Assembly: GCF_000208745.1 (NCBI RefSeq)
Contig: NC_030854.1
Location: 30,352,204 to 30,416,203 of the forward strand
Reading direction: 5' to 3'
Length of the DNA stretch: 64,000 nt
From: Theobroma cacao
Lineage: Eukaryota; Streptophyta; Magnoliopsida; Malvales; Malvaceae
The notes beneath the pieces are model-generated. The model saw nothing but the letters and a program-made list of their open reading frames with translations, did not search any database and was not told where the DNA came from. Shown piece after piece: positions 22,401-33,911 of the stretch; the first letter of the stretch is position 1; every line of letters starts with the position of its first letter. The translations under genes and the position numbers were made by a program.

Positions 22401-23658
22401 ATCAAGACAGCTTCACTGGCATTACAATTTCAAAATGCATGCTCTAATTAATTTTTTCATTTATTTTTTATTGGAATAAAATATATTCCTATGGCAGATG
22501 GATCGAGACCGAAAGCTCAGGGGGTTATCTTTTACGATGCAAAAGGAATAAGGCACACGGCTTTACTTAAAAATGGGTCCATGAGTGAGATAATTTCATC
22601 CGCAGGTGCAAAGGGAAGTCCACAGTTGTTGCTGCTGAGTGGTATTGGGCCCGCCCCTCAGCTAGAGGCACTCGGTATCGAGGTGGTGCTGCACCAAGCC
22701 ATGGTGGGTCAAGGGATGGCTGATAATCCACAAAACTCTCTCGTAATTCCTTCTCCTTCGCCGCTTGAGTTCTCACTCCCTGCAATTGTGGGTATCACCA
22801 AATTTGGTAGTTATATAGAATCTTCCAGTGGGTTTGATTATTCTGCCCTTTCTGTTGCTCAAACTCTTACCAATCACTTTACTACAAACTTCAATCAGGT
22901 TTTTAGCCATTGCTATACTCTCATTGACACAGTATTAGTTTATAAAAAGTTAAATCAATTCGAATGTGTTTGAGAGATTCTACCGTTTGAGTTGGGCTGT
23001 AATTTCAGGATGGAGAAAGCTTTATGGCATTCCGAGACACGATAACTAATTTACCAACAAATCTTGCCAATATTGTGGAGAAGGTTAATGGTCCAATCTC
23101 AAAGGGCTACCTTGAGCTTCGAAGCACGAATGTGAGTGACAACCCAAAGGTCATGTTTAACTACTTCCAGGCACCTGAGGACTTAAGGAAGTGTGTCCAG
23201 GGCAGGAAAACCATCATCAACGTCGTGGATTCCAAATCATACTCGAGATTCCGTTACAGCAACACAACAACACAAGATCTTCTAACATGATGACCAGGAC
23301 GAGAATGCTAGTGAGCACGAGACCAAAACATCGCAATTCTACAGTCTCCTTAAAACAGTTCTGCATAAATACTGTTAGGACTCTTTGGCATTATCATGGA
23401 GGCTGTCAAGTAGGAAAGGTTGTCGATCGAGATTACAAGGTCTTTGGTGTGGATAACCTTAGGGTTATAGATGGGTCTACCTTCAATTTCTCCCCTGGGA
23501 CTAATCCTCAAGCTACACTTATGATGCTTGGAAGGTAATGATAATATTTTTTTATATTTGTTGTTTTGAATAAATTGATAAAATGATATGATTTGTTTTC
23601 TATTCATTTCTGATGCAGATATATGGGACGAAGGATTCTGCAAAGTAGAACAAGATGA

Positions 23659-24853
23659 TTTAATCTTATTTTGTACAGACATGCATAATAGTTTCATTTC
23701 GAGAGAAAAGAAATTAAAAAAAGGAAAATATGTCAAAGGAAACATATATAAACTTTTGCATGCTTGTGATTTTTATTTTTTTTTTATCTTCTTTTTCTGC
23801 TGTTTTATGTGTCCAGTAAACAGGAGATGAACACCAGAGCAATAAGTTGAAGGACTAATTTCCCTTAAAAAATAATAAAATCCTCATAACAATAGCAGGA
23901 ATTCTAATGCTTTCTCTAAAGAATTTCGGCTAATTTTATTTTTCTCTCTTTTTCTTGGCTCTGCGCCCTGAAAGAAATTCAGCATTTTCTAATTACCCTT
24001 TCATATTTTTAAGCTTTTTTATGTAACAAAATTCCCCTTAGTTCATCCCTTTCCATTTCTCTATGTACCTGCATGCAATCCTACACATTGTTGTGGAAAC
24101 TAAAGTGTTTCCCCAACAAAAAATGTGATGCACGTTGGGGGCTGCTCAGTTCAATTTTTACATAATTTATGTCTCCAAATTTCAATGGTCCCATAGGCAA
24201 CGGTAGACAGCGTCCGACAAGAAGTTACAATTTGGTCAAAAATTGGCAAAGCATTTGGAATTTCGATCACCAATCTCCATATCCTCAGAGACATGTAAAT
24301 GCAACCAGTTAACAAAGAAAATCATAACCAAAAGGAGTCTATCACTAGTTCATTAGAGTCTTGCATATGGGGTTGACATCAGATGCTCAGTCGGTCAGTC
24401 CTCTAGAACCAAAAAGCACTTTAATAATCTCTTATGTAAATAATATAAATAATAATTGCCTGTTTAATTACACATTAATGCTTTATACAAAAAAAATTTC
24501 ACAAGCCGGTTTATATATCAATCTGTTTCACAAGCTACACAATATACAGTTCCACAATGCTCTGTTCATGAATCAAATATCTTGTCACTGAAACAACGTT
24601 TAGAGCCAAAAATGGATTGAAATTATTAACTATCCTCATTTCGCATTTCCTACTCGCGATGACACCACAAATAGCATTACGCTGATTCGCAAAGTGATCA
24701 GCAAATGTTCATTATCACAAATTAATAATACATCACACAACTTCGTCCAATGTTTAAAATCTCATTTCAGGAACAGAATAACAGAAAGGCATATATAACT
24801 TACCAGCCTGGGAAGGCGTCCTGCAGATTCTAACTTTAGGTAGAAAAGGATGC
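23659..24853. other. Region between MDL copy 2 and the RraA-like gene
   Basis: Convergent 3' ends. The first 150 bp are the MDL 3' UTR, and the last few hundred are probably the 3' UTR of the minus-strand RraA-like gene. No other coding signal is seen. Confidence 0.5.
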
Positions 24854-25354
24854 TCAAACAGATAACTCAGTTTTAGAAATGAGGATACCATCAGTGTCAG
24901 CATAAAGCCACTCCCCATTACAGATTCTAGTCCCGGCAATGGTTATTGGGACATGCTTCTCCCCAATTCCCTTCTTATTGGCCTTCATTGGATGAGAATG
25001 AAGAGCTCTCACCCCAATGTCACAACCATTTATCTCATCAACATCCCTTATGCAGCCATTAACCACTATTCCAGCCCATCCATTATTTTGAGCTTGAACT
25101 ACAGGATTGCCCCCAAGTATGGCACACCTTAAACTACCACCACCATCTACAACCAGAACTCTGCCATTACCCTTCTCCTCAAGAAACTCACGGATCAAAA
25201 CATTGTCTTCAAATACTTTAAGTGTAACTATAGGTCCAGAGAAAACCGGGCGACGACCGTATATCTGGAATATTGGTTGGAGGGCCCGAAGTTCACCACT
25301 CACGATTAGCTGTGGATTTGCATCACAGACTTCGGCAGTTGTAACCAAAGCCAT
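24854..25354 (-). CDS. RraA-like 4-hydroxy-4-methyl-2-oxoglutarate aldolase (regulator of ribonuclease-like)
   Basis: A single-exon frame of 166 residues, full length for the plant RraA-like family. Recognisable blocks are TTAEVCDANP, RALQPIF, GPIVTLKVFEDN (about 41-52), VLVVDGGGSLRCAILGGN (about 66-83), GIVVNGCIRD (about 95-104, with the conserved Arg-Asp), and GVRALHSHP. Members with this fold can cleave 4-hydroxy-4-methyl-2-oxoglutarate or decarboxylate oxaloacetate using a divalent metal. In bacteria RraA was first described as an RNase E inhibitor, and the plant role is unsettled. It is likely cytosolic, with no targeting peptide. A 5' UTR intron is plausible: a donor CAAG/GTAAT lies at 26560 on the minus strand and an acceptor near 25371. 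It is the intact member of the pair with 10949-11069. Confidence 0.9.
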   Translation of the reverse strand: MALVTTAEVCDANPQLIVSGELRALQPIFQIYGRRPVFSGPIVTLKVFEDNVLIREFLEEKGNGRVLVVDGGGSLRCAILGGNPVVQAQNNGWAGIVVNGCIRDVDEINGCDIGVRALHSHPMKANKKGIGEKHVPITIAGTRICNGEWLYADTDGILISKTELSV

Positions 25355-26650
25355 TTATTACAGACACCTTCAAGACAAGACAACAATTGAAAAGTATTCA
25401 GGGTCAGATATGAATATATATTCACATTTTCTTAAAACTACCATGGAATACAAGTTAGCAGACACCACACAGTTGGATCATGCCATCATTGTTTACCTAA
25501 AAACAAAAAGCATTTTAAAACTGGTAATAACACTAAAAGCAACTTTTTACAGTGGATGCTTTCCTAATTATCACAGAAAAATAACTTTGAAATATAAATG
25601 ACAAAATATAAGACCAGAAACTCCCTTGTATGCCTAGCAGGAGGTTTTGGAGCTTATTGATTACACGTCTCTAAGAAGGAAAAGAAATAGAAAAATTTCC
25701 TAATGTCACCATGATACTTCCTAACAGGTCCAAAAGAGCTGAAATCTCATCTGCATATCACCTTCACCAGAACAATCAGTTTAGATTGGATGCCTCAGAA
25801 AGAAAAATCATGAATGCCAATTACAAACGTCTAACAGGAGAAAAAAGGTGATCAATCTTTTGTGAAAACCTAGTAGCAGTCATCCATAAGGTCAAAAGGG
25901 ATGAAACAGAACAGCTGACCGCAACCCAACTTCTACTATCATTGCAATCATAAAGTTCTCCAAGATCTAGGCAAACATTGCCACAGTTGAAATCTATCAA
26001 ATTAAAAACGAAAGGCATGTACACATGACTAAATGGAAGCAGAAGACAGCAAAATTAATAAATGCTGAGAAAACAAATTAGCGCAGCAAAAAGAATTTCC
26101 AATTTACGGGACCCACAAGCCGATAGTCACAAGCCTCATGCTTTCAACAAACAAAAAGCAGAGAAATCTTGAAACAAGATTTCTTGAGAACCAATGTTTA
26201 GAACAAAATAAAAGAAAAGATTTCAAATTCATAAAATATAAGAAAACCCATTACAATACAATCGCTAAAATGCTTCCCCTCTATCAATGTTATTCAAATC
26301 CTCAATCAAACCTTCATAATCCCCATCCCCTCTCCCTATTTGTTTTTCATAATCTTTTGCTTTTCAAAAAATTAATACATACTCACAGTGAAATTTTCAA
26401 TCTATATAAGCGGATCAAATAACCCAATTGAGAAGATTGATTATTTGTGTATATTAAGATTGACCCAACTAAAGAAGGACTTAAATATTGAATAGAAAAC
26501 TGAAGAGAAAAAAATACTCTTGCATCTAAATTGGAAAAATCAAAGGGCTAAGATATTACCTTGAAAGGGAGCCTCCTGAAAGAAGGAATCAAAGACGATG
26601 CAAAGTAAAAGTTGAAACAGAGACACAAGATAGAGTTCGTGGTTTTAAGG
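25355..26650 (-). promoter_or_regulatory. Probable 5' UTR with intron of the RraA-like gene
   Basis: The minus strand carries a good donor (CAAGGTAATATC, GT at 26559-26558). A pyrimidine-rich acceptor (TTGTCTTGAAG) lies about 17 bases before the ATG. This would make a roughly 1.2-kb leader intron with the first exon near 26560-26650. It is inferred from splice signals only. The same sequence is duplicated at 11070-15590, interrupted by three insertions. Confidence 0.4.
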
Positions 26651-27946
26651 AAGGAAAGAGAATCGGAGTTTAGCTGTTAAAAGCGCGTGGGTGTTGCTCT
26701 CTTACGTCCTTTTTTAATCAAATAGGTTAATTTCTCTGAATAATTATTTCTCTTTCCACTTGCCAGCGTTGGGAGTGGAGATGGTGACCGAGCAGACGCC
26801 CAACGGTAATCATTACATCATTATTTTGTCTATATTCCTATATAAATGTGATTAGATATTCACGAGTCGAATTACCCGTCCAAACCCACAGATCAGGCTC
26901 GATTTGGGCTGGGCTTGGCAAAGCTTTAGGTCCACATCCCATCGATCCAGTTTCTACAGCATCAGAACAATGTCTCTGTATTTATGCAAAGGGAGGGACT
27001 ATGTTTTTTTGTGGTTGATGAGTCATGAGTCCTATGAAATCAGGCATAAAAATTGATAATAGCCTGCCTCTATTCAGCAATTTATTCTATCCTGTCCTGA
27101 ACCAATTATCAAATGAACAAACACTATGAGAGTCACTAGAGGAGAATGGACACTCTTAAGTGCATAAGAGTAGGACATTCCATCACATCCCTTGCCAAAG
27201 TATGTAACATGGCCATGTTAGCTCCACTTGTGTTGTTCAGCATTCAAGTAAGGACAGGGAAACGCCTGAAGTAATATTTAGCATAACTGGATATCAGCCT
27301 GAAGAACAATTTATACATTCTAATTAATTTTAGCAAGTCACTGCACCACTGAAGGATGAAGCTAGATTTTTGAAAGCCAATCGAGTGAACAATCACTTGC
27401 ACCACGAAAACTAGGATGCTAACCTGGGAGACAGCTTAACTAACCATTGAAAAAGAGTTAATATTTCCAAGAAATATATAGTATCTGTTTACAGTTAGTT
27501 TGATAATCAGATATATCTTAGTCTTAAGGATATTCAGTTACTTCAGCTAGTACCCTATAATTGTTTTGAAGTTGTTGGTTAACTGATATATCTTATCAAG
27601 AATTGATCAACTTTCTAATTGAACCAGGTTTCGTTGATTTTAATAATTGATCTATTTATACTTGCTTCCTTGATCACTGTTATTTCACTGCATGCTCCCA
27701 TGCTTGATTAATATGGAAGGGTCAGGGGGATACCATGAAATAAAACAATATTATCTCCTTCAATTAATTAATTCCTTATAAAAACTAAATTCAGCTCCCT
27801 CGCTCCTTGATCATGCTTCTTGATTTATTCAATCTTCTTGGCATGCATGCATTCAACATGATTTTCTCTTAAAAAGAGCTTGCATACATAAACATATGCA
27901 TTATACGTTTACAAATCACATTCATTTTAGTTTGACATAAGTGAAA
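26651..27946. other. Intergenic region between divergent RraA-like and HD-ZIP genes
   Basis: No coding frame with family similarity is seen. It should hold both promoters. I do not see elements specific enough to report. Confidence 0.5.
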
Positions 27947-28432
27947 ATGGATATTGCTAGGGGAAATATTGGCAGTTCAGATGATGAGCAGAAAGCTTCG
28001 ACTTGTCACGAGAAAGGAAGGATATATCATCGTCACACGACTCACCAAATACAAACCCTGGAAGCATTTTTCAAGGAATGTGCTCACCCGGACGAAAACC
28101 AGAGACGAGAGTTGAGCAAGGAACTTGGTTTGGAACCTAAACAAATCAAGTTTTGGTTTCAAAACAAAAGGACTCAAACCAAAGCTCGAAAGGAACGAGC
28201 AGAGAACTCAATTCTTCGAGCAAGCAAGGAAAGTTTGCTTTACGAAAACACTGCAATGAGAGAGGCATTGGCTAAAATGGTTTGTGTATGTTGTGGTAGT
28301 CCACTGCTCCCAGAACCGCAAGCTGGTCATGGCCTGCACCAACTGGAATTGGAAAATACCCAATTGAAACAAGGGCTTGAGAAGCTTACCAAATTTCTTG
28401 CCAATTATATTAACATGCATGACCATTACTGA
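27947..28432 (+). CDS. Short HD-ZIP class IV-type homeodomain protein without START domain
   Basis: 161 residues in one exon. I start at ATG 27947, since the longer frame would need GTG. A class IV homeodomain occupies about 24-83 (YHRHTTHQIQTLEAFF, PDENQRREL, GLEPKQIKFWFQNKRTQ, with recognition-helix WFQNKR at 70-75). It is followed by a zipper-loop-zipper at about 84-155 in which the usual CPxCG loop reads CVCCG. Class IV proteins are normally about 700-800 residues with a START and a SAD domain. Here the frame stops (TGA at 28430) straight after the second zipper, as NYINMHDHY. Such a protein could still dimerise and bind L1-box-like DNA, or act as a competitor of full-length partners, which is inference. 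It could also be a fragment whose downstream exons lie in the gap at 28736, but no donor site is evident before the stop. Confidence 0.75.
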   Translation: MDIARGNIGSSDDEQKASTCHEKGRIYHRHTTHQIQTLEAFFKECAHPDENQRRELSKELGLEPKQIKFWFQNKRTQTKARKERAENSILRASKESLLYENTAMREALAKMVCVCCGSPLLPEPQAGHGLHQLELENTQLKQGLEKLTKFLANYINMHDHY

Positions 28433-28735
28433 ATCAACAGTTTAATGGTAATCACATCTTTTCCTTGTAACTTAACTTTTCTTTTTTAAGAAAAAATGTA
28501 TATATTAAATATAAGCATCAGATTCAAGCAACTTCTCATGTATTTGTAAAATAAGAAAACTTCATATCATTTTTTATGTTATTCAAACAACATATATCTC
28601 ATTATTTACTTTTATTTATTTATTTATTTTGCATGTGCTAGTTTTTCCTTCATTTCTATTTCTTTTAAATTTAGCTGTATGCGTATTATTTATTTTATAT
28701 ATACACACACATATATATATATATATACTGTATAT
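28433..28735. other. 3' flank of the HD-ZIP gene with AC/AT microsatellite
   Basis: AT-rich. It ends in TATACACACACACATATATATATATATATAC directly at the gap, which probably explains why assembly broke here. No START-domain coding sequence is seen. Confidence 0.6.
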
Positions 28736-29558
28736 NNNNNNNNNNNNNNNNNNNNNNNNNNNNNNNNNNNNNNNNNNNNNNNNNNNNNNNNNNNNNNNNN
28801 NNNNNNNNNNNNNNNNNNNNNNNNNNNNNNNNNNNNNNNNNNNNNNNNNNNNNNNNNNNNNNNNNNNNNNNNNNNNNNNNNNNNNNNNNNNNNNNNNNNN
28901 NNNNNNNNNNNNNNNNNNNNNNNNNNNNNNNNNNNNNNNNNNNNNNNNNNNNNNNNNNNNNNNNNNNNNNNNNNNNNNNNNNNNNNNNNNNNNNNNNNNN
29001 NNNNNNNNNNNNNNNNNNNNNNNNNNNNNNNNNNNNNNNNNNNNNNNNNNNNNNNNNNNNNNNNNNNNNNNNNNNNNNNNNNNNNNNNNNNNNNNNNNNN
29101 NNNNNNNNNNNNNNNNNNNNNNNNNNNNNNNNNNNNNNNNNNNNNNNNNNNNNNNNNNNNNNNNNNNNNNNNNNNNNNNNNNNNNNNNNNNNNNNNNNNN
29201 NNNNNNNNNNNNNNNNNNNNNNNNNNNNNNNNNNNNNNNNNNNNNNNNNNNNNNNNNNNNNNNNNNNNNNNNNNNNNNNNNNNNNNNNNNNNNNNNNNNN
29301 NNNNNNNNNNNNNNNNNNNNNNNNNNNNNNNNNNNNNNNNNNNNNNNNNNNNNNNNNNNNNNNNNNNNNNNNNNNNNNNNNNNNNNNNNNNNNNNNNNNN
29401 NNNNNNNNNNNNNNNNNNNNNNNNNNNNNNNNNNNNNNNNNNNNNNNNNNNNNNNNNNNNNNNNNNNNNNNNNNNNNNNNNNNNNNNNNNNNNNNNNNNN
29501 NNNNNNNNNNNNNNNNNNNNNNNNNNNNNNNNNNNNNNNNNNNNNNNNNNNNNNNNNN
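28736..29558. other. Assembly gap (823 N)
   Basis: A run of N. The right edge begins with a G-rich stretch (GGGCGGGGGGGTGAGAGGGGG) and the left edge is a microsatellite. Any open frame spanning the gap is meaningless. Confidence 1.
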
Positions 29559-30035
29559 GGGCGGGGGGGTGAGAGGGGGTATGAATTCCCTGTTCTCCGC
29601 AAGTCTGGCAATAGCCAAATTTTGGGGGGAAAGACCATTTGTTTCTCCCCTCTTTACCAAAAACAAAAAATTCTTGGATTTCATGGTAATTTGCTTCTTG
29701 TTTTGGTACAAATTAAAACTTTTTCTGTGTATGAAACCAACAGAAATGGAAGGAAAATAAATAAAAACCTATTGAGAAAGATGGATAAGCATGCAGTTGA
29801 ATATGAATCTCCGCGTTAGATATAATACCATAATTGAAGACAAAAATAAGGTTTGGCATAGTGGAAATCTTCTGGATTCTGCATTCATTTCTCTAATCAT
29901 TTCCCTTTATGGCCAAATTCCCTCTTTCGCCATCCTATGGCATTATAAACCCTAGTTCCAGTTTTCATCAAGGATTATTGGTTTAGTTTATTGGAAAATT
30001 CACCAAAATTTTGTGAGGGGAGAGTGACGAAAACA
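29559..30035. other. Region between the gap and the acidic-protein gene
   Basis: G-rich at the gap edge, then ordinary sequence. The last 200 bp are probably promoter and 5' UTR of the gene at 30083 (AAACCCTAGTTCC motif near 29948). No gene is recognised. Confidence 0.4.
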
Positions 30036-30068
30036 ATGCAAATTCTGCTGCGTACAGTGTGGCTGTGA
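30036..30068 (+). promoter_or_regulatory. Upstream ORF in the leader of the acidic-protein gene
   Basis: A 10-codon frame (MQILLRTVWL) ends 14 bp before the main ATG. If transcribed it could reduce translation of the main frame. No transcript evidence is available. Confidence 0.3.
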
Positions 30069-30082
30069 GACGAGTTTGACGC

Positions 30083-31798
30083 ATGGCTACAAGAGGTCAG
30101 GCCTAAACCCACCCTCTTGCCTTGATATCATTATTTTCTTTACTACTGTTGTCTTGCAAGGACAAAACTCCTTGACTTTAATAGCTTAGAACTGGTTATT
30201 AGTTCGATTGCTTAATTTATGATTCTGTTGAATATAATCTGTATTTGTAGACTGTATTTTGCGTTTAAAATGGCACATCTTCATTATTAATGATTTAGAT
30301 TGAATGTGATATTCACTAAAAGTATTTCTACTTGTGAATTAAATCACGCGTATAATGCACTAATGATTTAAATTAAGCATATATGTTAAAACGGCACGTG
30401 TTGTGCATTGATTATTTAAGATTAAATATGCATATTAATTGTAAATTTTGTATTTTCAAGACACGTGTATTTCACTAAATATGTATCTTAAAAGAGCGCG
30501 TGTAGTTCATCAACAATTTAAAATAGAATATGCATATTAGTTATAAGTTTTTCAACTTCAAGGTGTGTATATAGCAATAATGATTTAGATTAAATATGCA
30601 TATTACAACAGTGCGTGTAGTTCACTAATGATTTAAGATTGAATATGCATATTTATTATAAGTTTTACAATTTCAAGACGTGTATATTATAATAATGATT
30701 TAGACTAAATATGCATATAAAAACAACTCGCGTAGTTCACTGATGATTTAAGATTGAATATGTATGTTAGTTATAAGTTTTGCATTTTCTAGAGGAGTGG
30801 ATTGCACTAATGATTTTAGAAGGATTGGTTACAGCTTACAACTATGAAGCTGTCATTAAAAATCTTAATATTTCCTCTAAAAATTCCTCTGTTGTGTTGT
30901 TTGTGGTGTTCATTTTGTAGGGATATCAATGACAAAGGAAGATGAAGGCGAAATCAGTCCTGAGATCATCACTGTTTCAGAACTGAATTATTGCATTGAG
31001 AGAATAGATCAAAAGATGATTGACTTGGTGCATAAGAATGGCAAAACAGGTGAAGATGAAACCAACAAGGCATTCAGGGCAGAGACTGAAGTACTGAAAA
31101 AAGATCAACTAAGTGTCAAGAGAAGGGTGAATGAGTTCATGACATCACAATATTGTCAGTTGGATGATCGTACTTGTACCAATCTTGATCCTCTTACAAG
31201 TCTTTGTGAGGAAAGCAAGACATTGAAGTTAGAGGATGATGACATAAAACACAATGGCTTGATCGGACTGTCTTTGGGGTTTGACAAAGCTAATGAGCAT
31301 GTGCTGAAAAGTGGATGTGGGAATCAAGGTGAAGATCAGTTGAAGGTGAAGAGTGCAGGGCTAACGAAAGATAAAGATCATGTGAAGAAGTGGTTGAATC
31401 AGTTTGATATGCAATTTAACTTTAGCTTTGGTCAATGGGAAGAGAATGAATTTACCTTGATCAGTGAAAGTGTAGACAGCGAAGAAGAAGAAGAAGTGGA
31501 AGAACCCAAGCAAGAAGGTGACTCGAAGGAGAGGTTTCTTGCAAAGCTGATTGAGTATGATTCGATTGATGAACTTGAAGATGAGGAATCTATCTGCAAT
31601 GGGGGCGAGGGATGCCAAGAATTGAAGAAACAAGATACTGTAGAGATGGAGGATGACTGGATGAACTATCTTCAACTTGATGGTTTTGATCAAGAATTCG
31701 ACACTAATATTGATGGACTTAAGGAAGAGATGAGTGCAATGATGTTCCAAGAGGGAAAGTACAAGAGAGTTAAGTATAATGAAAAGAAGAGTTCTTAG
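30083..31798 (+). CDS. Unrecognised acidic protein, two exons
   Basis: I do not recognise this family. A tiny first exon 30083-30095 (MATR plus one base) joins in frame across AG/GT...AG to exon 2, 30921-31798, giving 296 residues. Alternatively translation starts at ATG 30929, 289 residues. The protein is strongly acidic with a glutamate run (DSEEEEEVEEP), a predicted charged helix in the N-terminal third (EETNKAFRAETEVLKKDQLSVKRR region), and a central WLNQFDMQFNFSFGQWEENEF patch that may be its most conserved part. Near the end is DDWMNYLQLDGFDQEFD. There is no signal peptide or membrane segment. The composition suggests a nuclear or regulatory protein, which is only a guess. The intron contains a minisatellite. 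Confidence 0.6.
30290..30800. repeat. Minisatellite of about 115-bp units in the intron of the acidic-protein gene
   Basis: Units carry GCGTGTAGTTCACTAATGATTTAAGATTGAATATGC-like text, with the GTAGTTCA motif near 30497, 30612 and 30727 (spacing about 115). Each unit contains a second, diverged half (AATGATTTAGATTAAATATGC). Earlier, more diverged units start near 30345 and 30394. Confidence 0.75.
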
Positions 31799-33911
31799 GA
31801 GATGCAGATTGAAGACAGTGCTGATGAAAACACATTACAGCCTCAGGCAGTTGAGCTCTGGGAAAGAAAAGACAAAGAAAGGTGCAAGATTTCATAATGT
31901 TGAAAGTGAATCAAGTCATGATAATGCTTAGCATTGTACAACAGATTGTTAGAATCTGTTGATGATGACATTTGGCTTTTATTTTTTCACATTCCCAAAG
32001 ACATGCTCTGATATGATGCAACTATTGAATTATGTATTTCCCCCTTTTTTTTATATGATATAGTGAAAATCATTGATTAGAACACAAAAAATTTAGAAGT
32101 TTAACTACTATATGTGTATTTAATTTCAATATTAATTCTTGAAATTCAATTTCAATATTAATTCAATCACACAAATAAAATAATAATATTTTAAAAATTT
32201 ATTATAATCACTCAAACAATTACAATCATAAGTCCAAGTCAACATGTTAAAATTTTAATGTCAATCCAATCAAAATACATCATTATAATTCATAATGTAC
32301 ACTTCTATCATAAGATTATAAATTTAGAATTATATTGAAATTAGATAGATATACCATCGTTACAATCAATAATTTTTACTCAATCATTTTATTTATGAAA
32401 AGATTAAGAAAAAGCTTGATCTAAAAAAGATGATAAAATGATAGATTATGAAAAATAACGTAAATAGTGAAAAACAAAAAAAGTTTGAAAAAGATATAAT
32501 AGCTTTTTTATTCTAAATTGTGAGTTTATAGAGAAAAGAAATAGAAAAATAAGAAGTAAAATATCCTAACATTTTTAAGTTTTAGTCATAATTTCACACG
32601 GATTCATTAGTTTTCGAAATGTATAATCTGTTTTAAAGTGTAAATGGCATTAACAGGTAAACGTAAAATATATAAAATACCTTTTTTTTTCACTCTTTGA
32701 AAGAAAAATCTCTCTACCTTCTCTTTCGTCTACCGGCTATCCTGTGGTCAGATCTAACCGATGAGCACCAAATCTTGTTAGCTTGTGTTCCCTTAATACT
32801 CCCCATCCCAAGGGAAAAGAGCACTAGATCAAGCTTCCCTTGAGAGCATTGTCAGCCACAGGCTGGTTGGATCGAGAGAATTTTTGTTTATGAAAAAAAA
32901 AAATTTAAAATAAAAAATTATACTTTATGTAGTGATAATTTTTAAAATTAATAAAGAGTAAAATTATCTTAAAAATATCATCATGTTATTAAATTAACAA
33001 AAATATTAACGGTTATACTTGTGTGTTTAGCGAAATATATTTTTTAAAATAAATTGTAAATTTCGAAAACTAATATATTCATGTAAAATTATAATTAAAA
33101 CTTAAAAGTGTTAGAATATTTTATCTAAAAATAAATAATATTACCGCAAAAATGCAAAAAATGGACTCTAATTAATAAAGTAAAAGAGAAAGGCAATGGT
33201 AAAAGACTGCAAAACATTCTAACTCCCAGTACACTGGAACTTAAATTTTTTTTGAAAAAAAGCATATTATTGTTAAATCTTCAGTATTTAAATTTTATTT
33301 ATAAATTAATTAAAGAAATATTTTAAAAATATAAAACTATAACAATAATATAATAAAGTGGTTATTTAATTATTGAATTATCATTTAATACAGTAATAAT
33401 AGAACTTTTAAACGTTACAAGGGAATTTAGAGAATTGATACGTGTTCATTTAATAATGAGTCAATCAATTAATATATATATATATCTTAAAAAGACATTT
33501 ATTAATTTATTAATTTTACTTGTAAAATTTAAAAATTCAATTTATGCAAATTATATTAAAAAATTAAGCTCAATATTTTTGTATAGTACAAGAAGAAATT
33601 ATATTAAACAATGTTGACAAAAGAGTAATCAAGTTTATAAGATTGATTTGTATTAAAAATAAAAATACATTTAATTATTCTAAAATATGCCAAAAATATT
33701 GTGAAAAGAAAATGTTTCACAAATTTACACTGGCTTCATTTTAACGCATTTCAAAAGAAAAAGAGAAAAAAAAAGTGAAAATCCCACCAAAACCCTAACA
33801 GCTGACTCCTTCCTCCTCACATCACACTCTCTATTTTTTGCCGTTACATTTCACTTTTACTTTCTCAAAAAGAAACCCCACGCCACGGGCGTAAACGAAG
33901 ACGGATCCGCC
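31799..33911. other. AT-rich intergenic region
   Basis: The 3' UTR of the acidic-protein gene occupies the first part. The rest is AT-rich with no gene. The last 130 bp (AAACCCTAACAGCTGACTCC, then a CT-rich leader) look like the promoter-proximal leader of the next gene. Confidence 0.5.

Larger units (their letters stand above)
19023..23658 (+). pseudogene. (R)-mandelonitrile lyase-like, copy 2, one-base frameshift
   Basis: It has the same five-exon structure as copy 1: 19023-19116, 20291-20932, 22498-22898, 23009-23534 and 23619-23658, with matching intron phases. It keeps the signal peptide, the FAD motif IIGGGTAG, GGGTVIN, WHYHGGCQVGK and SPGTNPQ. Exon 3 is 15 bp longer (five extra residues, THFTTN region). 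In exon 4, copy 1 reads CTTCTAAACATGATG and copy 2 CTTCTAACATGATG. The missing A near 23286 shifts the frame into an immediate TGA. Everything after it is intact in the other frame, so this is either a very young pseudogene or an assembly error. The remaining sequence shows no other break. The upstream region carries a 1.3-kb insertion. Confidence 0.8.

Noticed and set aside
2946..23658. Cyanogenesis gene cluster
   Set aside because: Only hydroxynitrile-lyase-like genes are present, with no CYP79, CYP71, UGT or beta-glucosidase in the window, and family membership alone does not prove HCN release.
28616..29819. Long open frames of 297-396 codons on both strands
   Set aside because: They run through the 823-N gap and consist almost entirely of unknown residues.
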